DNA of 64,000 nt, taken from assembly GCA_038210375.1 (NCBI GenBank), contig JBBQWT010000001.1, positions 1 through 64,000 of the forward strand, in the 5' to 3' direction. The notes below the pieces were generated by a model. It was not told where the DNA came from. It saw nothing but the letters and a program-made list of their open reading frames with translations, and did not search any database. The stretch's first letter is position 1. Each line of letters opens with the position of its first letter. The stretch comes from JBBQWT01 sp038210375. GTDB taxonomy: Bacteria; Acidobacteriota; Terriglobia; Terriglobales; Acidobacteriaceae. The position numbers and the translations under genes are program-made. Below are positions 1-8,300 of the stretch, in pieces.

Positions 1-47
1 AGCCTGCGGCTCCGGTAATGGCGCCGCTGCAAAAGGAGGTTCGACCG

Positions 48-497
48 GTGGAAGCTACAAAAAATGAAAACTTCAGGGCCGATGTGGCCCATATTGGTAA
101 GAGTGTCGTGATTAAAGGAGAACTTTCCGCCAGCGAAGATCTTTATCTCGACGGTGAAGTTGAGGGCAGCATTGAACTGCGCGAGCATAGCCTGATTGTC
201 GGTCCTCATGGCCGCGTGCGCGCCAACGTACATTCCCGCGACATCGTCGTTCACGGCAAAGTGGATGGCAACGTCAGCGGCACGGAGCGCGTGGAGCTGA
301 AGAAATCGGCCATCCTGAACGGCGATATCTCCACCCAGCGCATTGTTATCGAGGATGGCGCATTCTTCAAAGGTTCCATCGACATCCAGAAGGATGCGGT
401 GAAGCCCAAGAAGATCGAACGCGAGGTCACACCATCGACTTCGACTTCCACCCCCAGCGCTTACACCCCCGTTGCCAGCACCTCGGTGGGCGTCTAG
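48..497 (+). CDS. bactofilin (polymer-forming cytoskeletal protein)
   Basis: Predicted bactofilin: a small protein that polymerises without nucleotide into filaments that organise envelope or division processes. The central part (about residues 15-110) is a run of short beta-helix turns with regularly spaced Gly and Val/Ile, for example in VIKGELSASEDLYLDGEVEG, followed by a Lys-rich and Ser/Thr/Pro-rich disordered tail, as in the family. I chose the GTG at 48 because a perfect AAGGAGG lies at 33-39, eight bases upstream. An in-frame ATG at 18 would add ten residues, and the frame is open to the window edge. A strong hairpin follows the stop. The family call is firm; the start is likely. Confidence 0.88.
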   Translation: MEATKNENFRADVAHIGKSVVIKGELSASEDLYLDGEVEGSIELREHSLIVGPHGRVRANVHSRDIVVHGKVDGNVSGTERVELKKSAILNGDISTQRIVIEDGAFFKGSIDIQKDAVKPKKIEREVTPSTSTSTPSAYTPVASTSVGV

Positions 498-512
498 TAC
501 CAGCTTTCAGTG

Positions 513-545
513 TTGCCGGCGGTCCGCAAAACGGACCGCCGGCAA
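513..545 (+). terminator. strong stem-loop after bactofilin gene
   Basis: A perfect 14-bp inverted repeat (TTGCCGGCGGTCCG at 513-526 against 532-545) closes on a 5-base CAAAA loop, 16 bases after the bactofilin stop. There is no U-tract directly after the stem, so it may act as a transcript-end stabiliser or attenuator rather than a classical intrinsic terminator. Confidence 0.6.
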
Positions 546-608
546 TGATTCGCAGGGCCGTGCGGAAAATTATAGTTTTAATTTTATTTTGCAATTATCC
601 AGGTTGTT

Positions 609-1253
609 ATGAGGCTATTCCGCAGTGAACACACTTCGCCGGCGCCGGTCATGCCCATGGCGATGAACGAAGAGAAGGTGGCGCGCCACTCCAGCGCCCT
701 GGGCGAGTTCGCCCGGCACATCGCCGGCCGCGAAGCCCTGTGCATCCTTGACCTGGGCCCCACTTCTCCGACCAACATCCAATATCTCACCGGCCTCGGC
801 CACAAGCTCTATACCGAAGACGTGCTGCGCGCTTCGTTTGACCCCGCATATCGCGTGAGCAACGACGAAGGCCAGCCTGCCATCAGTCCCGAGTTGTACC
901 TGAACAGCAATTTGAATTATTCCGAGGCCAAGTTTGACGCCGCTTTGTGCTGGGACATTCCTGACTACATGCCGGAATCGCTGGTCAAACCGATGGTGGA
1001 CCGCATCTTCCAGATTTTGAAGCCGGGAGGCGTGGTGCTGGCATTCTTCCACACTCGCGACGCCGGACCTGACGCCCCCTACTACCGCTATCACATCATC
1101 GGCAAAGACAACATGGAACTGCAGAGCACGCGCCGCTTCCGCTTGCAGCGGGTATTCAATAATCGCCAGACTGAAAACCTGTTCAAAGAATTTTCATCGC
1201 TGAAGTTTTTTCTGGCGCGCGATCACATCAGGGAAATGCTGGTGATTCGCTAA
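609..1253 (+). CDS. SAM-dependent methyltransferase-like protein
   Basis: A 214-residue cytosolic protein with the outline of a class I methyltransferase. ILDLGPTSPTNIQYL (about residues 45-60) matches the glycine-rich SAM-binding motif I, an acidic position follows in LYTEDVL, FDAALCWDIPDYM (about 115-128) resembles motif II/III, and ILKPGGVVLAFFH (about 140-152) is the usual post-motif segment. The motif I glycines are degenerate (GPTSPT instead of GxGxG), so activity is uncertain. The substrate is unknown. It follows the bactofilin gene with about 110 bases between and converges on cutA with a 4-base overlap of the two 3' ends. Confidence 0.6.
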   Translation: MRLFRSEHTSPAPVMPMAMNEEKVARHSSALGEFARHIAGREALCILDLGPTSPTNIQYLTGLGHKLYTEDVLRASFDPAYRVSNDEGQPAISPELYLNSNLNYSEAKFDAALCWDIPDYMPESLVKPMVDRIFQILKPGGVVLAFFHTRDAGPDAPYYRYHIIGKDNMELQSTRRFRLQRVFNNRQTENLFKEFSSLKFFLARDHIREMLVIR

Positions 1254-1606
1254 GTTTTTCCGCTCTTCTCCTTCGCCGGAAACTTCACCGAACCGGTCAG
1301 CCATGCCAGGTAATTCTCGCTGCCGCCGATAATATCCAGCGTAATACATTCCGGGCAATCATAAGAATGAAGTTCCGCGATCGCTTGGCAAACGGCGGAG
1401 GACGCGCGGGCCGTAGTCTTGACCACCAGCAGCCACTCCGCAGCGGTTTCGATCCTGCCTTGCCAGCGGTACACCGATTGCACCCCGGGCACGACGTTCA
1501 CGCAAGCCGCCAGGTGGCGGCGCACCAGCTCAGAGGCCAGGCGCCCGGCTTCTTTTTCGGTTGGCGCGGTAGTCAGCACAATCTGACAGAGGTTCTTTAG
1601 TTTCAT
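1250..1606 (-). CDS. cutA: divalent-cation tolerance protein CutA
   Basis: CutA family: small trimeric ferredoxin-like proteins linked to divalent metal tolerance, with the true role unsettled. The 118 residues match the family length and motifs: an N-terminal IVLTTAPTEKEAGRLA strand-helix, LAACVNVVPGVQSVYRWQG in the middle with the conserved Cys and the SxYxWxG core, then WLLVVKTT and HSYDCPECITLDIIGGSENYL (written here in pieces: HSYDCPECI and GGSENYLAWL), the conserved H-x-Y-x-x-P-E segment. It converges on the upstream methyltransferase-like gene and is divergent from the division gene that follows. Confidence 0.93.
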   Translation of the reverse strand: MKLKNLCQIVLTTAPTEKEAGRLASELVRRHLAACVNVVPGVQSVYRWQGRIETAAEWLLVVKTTARASSAVCQAIAELHSYDCPECITLDIIGGSENYLAWLTGSVKFPAKEKSGKT

Positions 1607-1719
1607 GGTTTCTTCCCGCTTGTCTCATCAAAAGGTTAATACTCTTGTTCCTTCGGCGGTGAAAATATAAGTTTTGCTTGACTGCGCGAGCGAACCTTAG
1701 TCCACTGAAGACAAGGCTT

Positions 1720-2085
1720 ATGGAACCCCTGCACAACCTGGCAGACTTTTTGTATCGCTCCCGGCGCAAGATCGCCACCCTGGCGATTCTGGCGCTGGCT
1801 TTTCCGGTGGCTTATCACGTGGTGTTCGACGCCAACGGCATGATGGTATACCGCGAAAAGCGAGCGCAATCGAGCAACCTGCAACGCGAAATCATGGTGC
1901 TTAAACAGGAAAACGGCCGCTTGGGCGAAGAAGTAAAGGCCCTGCGGCGCGCGGATAAGTCCACCATCGAGAAGGAAGCGCGCGAGCAGTTACACTACGC
2001 GCGCCCCGGCGAAGTAGTATATGCGATCCCCGCAGCCGCTCCGGCGCCCGAGGCCCGCACCACCGCCGCCATGCCCCGTCCCTGA
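1720..2085 (+). CDS. FtsB/DivIC-like septum formation initiator
   Basis: Predicted divisome membrane protein of the FtsB/DivIC family, which bridges FtsL and FtsQ at the septum. It has a short cytosolic N-terminus with RSRRK, one membrane helix (about residues 18-40, IATLAILALAFPVAYHVVF), then a coiled coil rich in Leu/Gln/Glu (about 45-85) and the typical end ADKSTIEKEAREQLHYARPG, matching the family's EExARxxLxxxxPGE signature. A Pro/Ala-rich tail of about 20 residues follows. I use the ATG at 1720; the frame also has a TTG at 1678 but that would place an unlikely polar stretch before the usual start. Confidence 0.85.
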   Translation: MEPLHNLADFLYRSRRKIATLAILALAFPVAYHVVFDANGMMVYREKRAQSSNLQREIMVLKQENGRLGEEVKALRRADKSTIEKEAREQLHYARPGEVVYAIPAAAPAPEARTTAAMPRP

Positions 2086-2201
2086 GGCGTGGTTCGGCGA
2101 GTCGCCGCCAGCCACATTTTGCTTGCTAATCCCGCGATTTTGGCATAGATTTCAGCGGTGCATGCAGCAGGCACGCCTATTCACATGGAGGAACGAGAAG
2201 T

Positions 2202-2594
2202 ATGAAGAAATTAGTGGTTGTAGTGTTTGCGATTTCCGCGTTACTGACGGTGGGCGCCACCGCCAAGGCCAAGAGTTCCAGCAAGGGCATCAATGGCTGG
2301 GTGAGCGACGTTTCCTGCGGCGCCAAGGGCATGAATTCAGCCCACGCAGATTGCGCCAAGAAGTGTGCCGACAAGGGCGTGGCCCTGGCCATCGTCACCG
2401 ATAAAGGCAAACGGGTCTGGAAGATCGAAAATCCTGACGTGGTCAAAGGTCATGAAGGTCATCACGTTACCGTGATGGGAAAAACCAACGCCTCCGCCAA
2501 GTCGATCAACATCACCAACATCGCGATGATGACCGACCAGGGAACTCCAGACAAAGACGCCAAGCATGACGACATGCACAAAAGCGACAAGTAA
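2202..2594 (+). CDS. small secreted Cys/His-containing protein
   Basis: A 130-residue protein with a clear signal peptide (KKLVVVVFAISALLTVGATAKA) and a GGAGG ribosome site upstream. The mature part has the block GWVSDVSCG ... DCAKKCADKG ... KIENPD ... GHEGHHVTVMG, which I recognise as a repeatedly occurring small secreted family in Acidobacteria; its biochemical function is not known to me. Three conserved-looking cysteines and the HEGHH cluster could bind metal, but this is inference. It is a single-gene unit that ends in a classical intrinsic terminator. Confidence 0.75.
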   Translation: MKKLVVVVFAISALLTVGATAKAKSSSKGINGWVSDVSCGAKGMNSAHADCAKKCADKGVALAIVTDKGKRVWKIENPDVVKGHEGHHVTVMGKTNASAKSINITNIAMMTDQGTPDKDAKHDDMHKSDK

Positions 2595-2618
2595 ACCTGC
2601 TTCTCGCTAAACGCAGAT

Positions 2619-2646
2619 AAAAAGCGGCCCGAGGGCCGCTTTTTTT
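2619..2646 (+). terminator. intrinsic terminator
   Basis: AAAAAGCGGCC pairs with GGCCGCTTTTT around a CGAG tetraloop, followed by a run of T. It sits 25 bases after the stop of the small secreted protein gene and is a textbook rho-independent terminator. Confidence 0.93.
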
Positions 2647-2713
2647 GCGGGGTGTGGTAAGGCTGAACGCCAGACCAACTTCCGCCCCCGAAAGAAAATC
2701 ACCAATATCAGGT

Positions 2714-2818
2714 AGTCATTCTGACGATCCCCGCGCTTTACCGGGGGTGAGGAAGAACCCCTACTCTTCAACAAATTTCTCCCTCGGGGCATTTCTTGCA
2801 GTTGGTTTTGTTCCTACA
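2714..2818 (+). repeat. dispersed intergenic repeat, family C
   Basis: Begins GTCATTCTGACG, has an imperfect palindrome of the type CCCCGCGCTTTACCGGGGG and then GAGGAAGAACC. The same order of blocks recurs at 53729-53820 and, inverted, at 53915-53962; a decayed copy may lie near 23640-23690. Confidence 0.7.
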
Positions 2819-2876
2819 CGGTGTGATGACTCGCTGGAATCTCTGCGCTGCCCGTAATCTCACTCCCTAAAGAAGT

Positions 2877-2940
2877 GTCATCTCGACCGGAGACCCCGGG
2901 TTTTTGCGGGGCGTAGTGGAGAGACCTCGGGGCGGTTCTT
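2877..2940 (+). repeat. dispersed intergenic repeat, family A
   Basis: Reads GTCATCTCGACCGGAGACC, a GC-rich hairpin, then GTAGTGGAGAGACCTCGGGG. Near-identical copies lie at 50645-50720 and, inverted, at 62790-62856, with a shortened copy at 51716-51770. Confidence 0.8.
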
Positions 2941-3011
2941 GATGTTGCGGTTGATCTCAAAACAGCCTACTACTAAACCTCGTCATCCGCGGCCCAGCCA
3001 GACTCAAACAA

Positions 3012-3113
3012 AGCGCAAGTTCCTTCGCTCAAACAAGAAGCAAGAGCTCGCTCCAGGATGACAAGGATTAGAGGGTTTTCGCTTGCCGAATCCACCTATG
3101 CAACTTCTTGAGA
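3012..3113 (+). repeat. dispersed intergenic repeat, family B
   Basis: Contains CCTTCGCT, AACAAGAAGCA, GAGCTCGCTCCAGGATGACA and, further on, GGGTTTTCGCT and TGCAACTTCTTG. The same succession of blocks recurs at 56550-56651. Confidence 0.75.
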
Positions 3114-3285
3114 TGTTGGCGGAAGAGAAACGCAAAGGCGATTCTCAGGAAATCAGCCAGTTATCCTGGTTTGCAAAATGCTTCACTAAGCGAAAATTCG
3201 GCGGCGGAATAACCCCCTCGGGGCTTTCTCCAGCGAGATGATCACTAGCGATAACCCGAACTCCAACAATCTTCGTCACCGCGCT

Positions 3286-4056
3286 CTACCGCACCACGCC
3301 CTCAACCGGCGAACTGGCGGAGGCGTAGAGTTTTTTAGGCATACGCCCGGCCAGGAAGGCGGCGCGGCCTGCCAGCACCGCATGCTGCATGGCTTCGGCC
3401 ATCAGGACGGGCTCGCGGGCGTTGGCGATTCCTGAATTCATCAGGATGGCATCGGCGCCCAGCTCCATGGCCAGGGCCGCATCGGAAGCCGTGCCCACCC
3501 CCGCGTCCACGATCAGAGGGACAGTGGTGATCATCTCCCGCAAAATTTGCAGGTTGGCCATGTTCTGGATGCCCATTCCGCTGCCGATGGGCGCTCCCAG
3601 GGGCATGATGGCGCTGGCGCCGGCTTCCAGAAGCCTTTGCGCCACCACGATGTCGTCGGAGGTGTAGGGAAGCACCGTGAATCCCTCACGCACCAGCACC
3701 CGGGTGGCCTCGATAGTGGCTTGCACGTCGGGATAGAGGGTGCGCTGGTCACCGATGACTTCGATCTTCACCCAGTCTGATAGTCCCACCTCGCGTCCCA
3801 GCCGTGCGGCGCGAATGGCCTCGTCGGCGGTGTAGCATCCCGCGGTATTGGGCAGCAGGAAGAAGCGGCGCGGATCAATAAAGTCGAGCAGCGACTCGCG
3901 CGAGCGGTCGAGGTTGACGCGCCGCACCGCTACCGTAACCATTTCGGCGCCGCTGGCCTCGATGGCCTGCCGGGTCTCTTCCCCGGATTTATACTTCCCT
4001 GTGCCCACGATCAGGCGAGAACGAAATTCGCGGCCGGCGATGATGAGTGGATCCAT
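3286..4056 (-). CDS. thiG: thiazole synthase
   Basis: ThiG builds the thiazole phosphate of thiamine from deoxyxylulose phosphate, dehydroglycine/iminoglycine and the sulfur carried on ThiS. The 256 residues have the (beta/alpha)8 barrel motifs: FRSRLIVGTGKY at the start, EMVTVAVRRVN, the catalytic Lys in DWVKIEVIGD, LPYTSDD, MPLGAPIGSG and DAGVGTASDAALAMELG for phosphate binding. I use the ATG at 4056; the frame extends further but the extra 54 residues do not match the family. There is no clear Shine-Dalgarno. No thiS or thiC is next to it; thiO (21.3 kb) and thiD (58.6 kb) are elsewhere in the window. Confidence 0.95.
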   Translation of the reverse strand: MDPLIIAGREFRSRLIVGTGKYKSGEETRQAIEASGAEMVTVAVRRVNLDRSRESLLDFIDPRRFFLLPNTAGCYTADEAIRAARLGREVGLSDWVKIEVIGDQRTLYPDVQATIEATRVLVREGFTVLPYTSDDIVVAQRLLEAGASAIMPLGAPIGSGMGIQNMANLQILREMITTVPLIVDAGVGTASDAALAMELGADAILMNSGIANAREPVLMAEAMQHAVLAGRAAFLAGRMPKKLYASASSPVEGVVR

Positions 4057-4496
4057 ATTTATATTGTAATGGGGATGAGCCAGAGCCAAATAATTTGGAG
4101 TTAAAGGAACGGGTCGGCGCGGATTTCCCGGCGCTAACGAATTGAAGTGTCGGACTGTCAGCTTACAATCTATCAGTAATGTGTGCGGCTTGAGACGAAA
4201 ACTACTTCCATTACCCAAATTCCATGATGCTCAAATGCCAAAACGGATAACTACATGAAAATTAGTAAGTTGCAAGTTCGGCAACTACCAAATTGCCTGA
4301 AATAATCCCGCGAAATCAGCCTCCGAATTCCGCAAAAAGCTGTTTACATCATCCCCTGATTTCATTAAAAGGGTAGAAGACTTCACGGCTTAATTCTGCC
4401 GCTGTTCAACGAGCGCCAAACCGACCCTGTCGTCAGATCGGGGTGATGTACAGCAGTTCCAAATCAGATTGCTACAACCGTATTGAGGAAAAGTTT
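4057..4496. other. AT-richer divergent intergenic region
   Basis: About 440 bases between the divergent thiG and the secreted protein gene, visibly lower in GC than its surroundings. It should hold promoters for both. One small perfect hairpin is present (AGTTGC at 4268-4273 with GCAACT at 4281-4286). I looked for a TPP riboswitch in the thiG direction and saw none of its conserved core. Confidence 0.5.
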
Positions 4497-5279
4497 ATGT
4501 CATTGAAAAGCTGCATTGCGTCAGTGCTGTTTTGTTCATTGAGTTTCGCCGCAACTACCAAGACACCCCCTGTAGCCGCCAAGCGCGATGCCACCGCACT
4601 GTCCATTTTAGGGAGTTCGCTCATGGCAATGGGAGCTACCGGCGGCCCCGCAGCCACCAGCATGGTAGTCGGAACGATCACCTATGCCGATGGAAAAACG
4701 GGCACGATGACGGTGAAAAGTTTGGGAGCGGATCACGTGCGGCACGACTTGGTGATCGGCGGAGAAACTCTCAGTTACGTGATTAAGGATGGCCAGGGGT
4801 ATCTGCTCAAGGGAGGCAAGAAGCACAGCCTGCCCTTATGGATCACCGCCCACAAAGGGCCAGAACACATTCCCGCATTTTCTCGTATCGGAGAATTTCT
4901 GCTGCCCAGTATGAATGTGGAATACGCCGGCATTGCAGATGTAAACGGCCGTCCTGCTCATCATCTCAAATTATCGGCATTCATTGCGGATGATCCCGCG
5001 CAGCCCGGCGCGGCACAACTTGAGGCCGCTATTTCTGAATTGCATGTCTTCGTGGATAAGGAGAATTCCACGGTGGTGAAAATCCAGAATTTCGTCTTTT
5101 CCCCGGAGACCCCGGTCAACCATTCGGTGGCGGAGACCTACTACAGCGACTACAGCCTGGTAAACGGAGTCATGGTCCCTCATCACCTCACCCGGTATGT
5201 TGACGGCCAGAAAGAATCTGAGACCACGTTTAGCTCGGTCTCGGTAGTGGCAGCAAGCACAGAATCGGATTTCGATTAA
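4497..5279 (+). CDS. secreted protein of unknown function upstream of RHS gene
   Basis: A 260-residue exported protein with signal peptide MSLKSCIASVLFCSLSFA. The mature part alternates beta-type strands (TSMVVGTITYADGKTGTMTV; DLVIGGETLSYVIKDGQGYLL; HHLKLSAFI; VHVFVDKENSTVVKI-like segment) and resembles the lipoprotein-carrier / outer-membrane sorting fold seen in many envelope proteins, though I cannot assign a family. I use the ATG at 4497, preceded by GAGGAAA; an upstream ATG at 4443 would mask the signal peptide. It lies 31 bases before the RHS gene on the same strand and is probably co-transcribed, so a role in export or display of the RHS protein is possible. Confidence 0.6.
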   Translation: MSLKSCIASVLFCSLSFAATTKTPPVAAKRDATALSILGSSLMAMGATGGPAATSMVVGTITYADGKTGTMTVKSLGADHVRHDLVIGGETLSYVIKDGQGYLLKGGKKHSLPLWITAHKGPEHIPAFSRIGEFLLPSMNVEYAGIADVNGRPAHHLKLSAFIADDPAQPGAAQLEAAISELHVFVDKENSTVVKIQNFVFSPETPVNHSVAETYYSDYSLVNGVMVPHHLTRYVDGQKESETTFSSVSVVAASTESDFD

Positions 5280-5310
5280 GTTGCGATCCAAGTAATCCAG
5301 GAGATTTTCA

Positions 5311-8300
5311 GTGCGAAATCATGTCTCGATGTGGCTACTGGCAGTGCTCACTTGCTGCATGACCATCAACTTGATGACCCAGGAAACGCCAACTCGGGTT
5401 ACGGACCAGAATCGGACGGGCGAATTGCCTTTCTCAACGTCGATTGGCACTGCGATCGAACACGTGGATGTAGCCACGGCGGCGCTGAACGTGAGGATAC
5501 CTATTGTTTCTGTGCCCGGCCGGGGCATGAACTCGGAAGTTTATATTCGGTTCAACAGCAACTATCTGGTCTCCGCGCCCCGGCTCGACATCAACGGGTC
5601 AGGATATTACAAATGGTGGCCAGAGGTGTATTCAGGCTGGCAATTAAATAAAGCCACCAGCACTTCGACGCGCCAGACTGTCCATTGCGTAAATCTACCG
5701 TCGGGTTATAACGCCTACTATGTGCAGAATTTTATTTACTCCGATGCGGATGGGGGCAAACATCCCATTGTGGGCCAGACGGCCACAGGGCAATGCGCCG
5801 GACCCGGCGATGCTCATGGACCTGACCTCTCTGGAGAAGGCATGTGGGGAGGCCCGTACTCAAACGTTTTGCTGGCAGATGGATCAAACGCAGATGGATA
5901 CGGTGGAGTCGAAGATGCAAACGGCAACCAAAGGAACTCGCTGCAAGATACTCTGGGCAGGAGTCTGTATTCCGGCCCCACCACCATCAACCAAGGCGAG
6001 ACCGTCGATACGTTTGTCGTCAAAGATGCCAATGGAAATCCCCAGACCTATACGCTGAACTGGACGACGGTTCCCATCAACACCAACTTCCAGGCGATTT
6101 CATTGGGGAACGGCGGCATCCGCGAGCTGAGCTCAACTCAATACGTGATTAGCTCAATAGTGCTACCCAACGGACAAAGCTACCGGTTTCAGTACGAGCC
6201 CGCATATGGCGAAATCAGCCGCATCGATCTGCCCACGGGAGGCTATGTCACTTACACTTACGCGACGAAGCTCGATGGAATTAAAACTCGCAGGTATGTC
6301 TCTTCCAGGGCGGAGTATGTTAACGGCCGCACCGCCGCCTGGACCTTTAGCCTTTCGTCGTCGGGAGTCAATGTGAGCACGGTTACCGACCCCTTCAACA
6401 ATCAGACAGTTTATTCAACTTTCGCTGGGGCGGTGACTTCGGCGAAAATGTATGCAGGGACCGCGGGAGGCACTCCTCTGCGGCAATATCAGATTGATTA
6501 CAACGAAGACAGTGACCCTTGGGTGGATCCGACCAATTCAGGTGATATCTTCCCTGCGCCGGACGCGCAAGATGTTGCCATCCGTCCGGTCAGAATTACC
6601 ACTACCCTGGAGAATGGTTTAACCCAAAAGAAGGAATTTGATTACGAAACTTTCACCTACACCTATCATCCCCAGCACGACGGCAGTCTCATTGACGCGA
6701 GCACGGCACAGACCTACACCACCAGCCGGGGAAATGTCACCGAGATCAGGGAGTGGGATTGGATGACCGCAGGCGGTACCTGGCCAAATCCCATCCGCCA
6801 CACTGACAAAACCTATCTTCACAACGCCAATTCGGCGTATTTTAACGCCAACATTGTGAACAAGGTGCTCTCGGATACAGTTTATAACAGTGCAGGCGCC
6901 CAGACAGCGCAAACCCAGTTTGAATATGACTCGACTCCCATCACGGGGACATCGCAGGCGCCAAACCACGATTACACGTCGTACTCCAGCAGCAACACGA
7001 TTCGCGGGAACGCAACCCGGGTCAAGAAATGGCGGAACACGGACAACGCCCTGCTGGCCACGGCCTATATCTACGATGATCTGGGCAACATCCGGCAGAT
7101 TACCGATCCCAGGTCCAACACCACGACCTGGGATTACACCGACCACTGGTGGGGAGGAAGCGCCAACTGCCTCCCCGCTACCAATAGTCAGGCATACGTG
7201 ACCCAGGTTACAAACGCCTTGAACCAGATCGTGGCGTTGTTTGATCGCCGAGCATGCACCGGGCAGGTGAATTCGCAGCGCGACCAGAACGATATCAATG
7301 CAAACCGGGATGGTACGACGTTCACCTACGACCTGATGAACCGGGTGAAATCAAAAAACTCGCCGGATGGCGGGACATCAAGTTATGACTACAATGACAC
7401 GCCTTCGCCCGTGAGCACACAGGTTTCTACTTTGCTGGCAACTGGCGGTCCTTCAATCGTGAACACAACTCTGTTCGATGATCTAGGCCGGCCCGTTCAA
7501 ACCCAGCTCAACTCCGACTCGGAAGGCGCGGTTTACGTTGACACCACCTACGACGCGATGGGACGGACCGCCACGGTTTCCAATCCATACCGCATCGGTG
7601 ACGCCCCGCCCTACAGCACGACTCGCGGCCTGACCCAGTACGCCTACGATGCCCTGGGACGCACCACGGTTGTGACCAAGGCGGATTTCAGCTTTGTCAG
7701 CACTGCTTACGATGGCAACACCGTAACCGTCACTGACGAGGCTTCGAATCCGCGCAAGAGCACCAGCGACGCATTAGGCAGGCTAACGGCAATCGTCGAG
7801 CCCAATCCTTCCACCGGATCGCTCTCTTCCGGCGCATTCAACACCAATTATTCCTACGACGTTCTGGGAAACTTGCTTTCGGTGAACCAGCAGGGCGACG
7901 GCACGGGCACAGCGCGCAACCGTTCTTTTTCCTACGACTCCCTGTCACGGCTAACATCGGCTAGCAATCCGGAATCGGGTACCCAGAACTATACCTACGA
8001 CGCCAACGGCAACGTGCAAACCAAGACCGACGCCCGCGGAATCGGCACTACCTATTACTATGACGCCCTGAACCGGCTGGGACAGAAATCTTTTAACGAC
8101 GGCAACCCAGCTTGTCCCGATACCGGCGGCAGAACTCCTTTCTATTCGTATGTCTATGACCTCACCAGTATCTGGGGAGTCAGCACCGGCTCTTCAATTG
8201 GGCGATTGAGTTATATCCAGCGGAATAATCCCTGCACCGGGGCCTACAGTTCCGTAGACATTTTCGGATATGACGCCATGGGCAGGGTCAACCATCAGTT

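Larger units (their letters stand above)
2647..3285. other. gene-free stretch packed with intergenic repeats
   Basis: About 640 bases between a terminator and the end of thiG without a credible gene. It consists largely of three repeat units listed separately (2714-2818, 2877-2940 and 3012-3113), each with at least one further copy elsewhere in this window. The short open frames here are by-products of these repeats. Confidence 0.7.
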
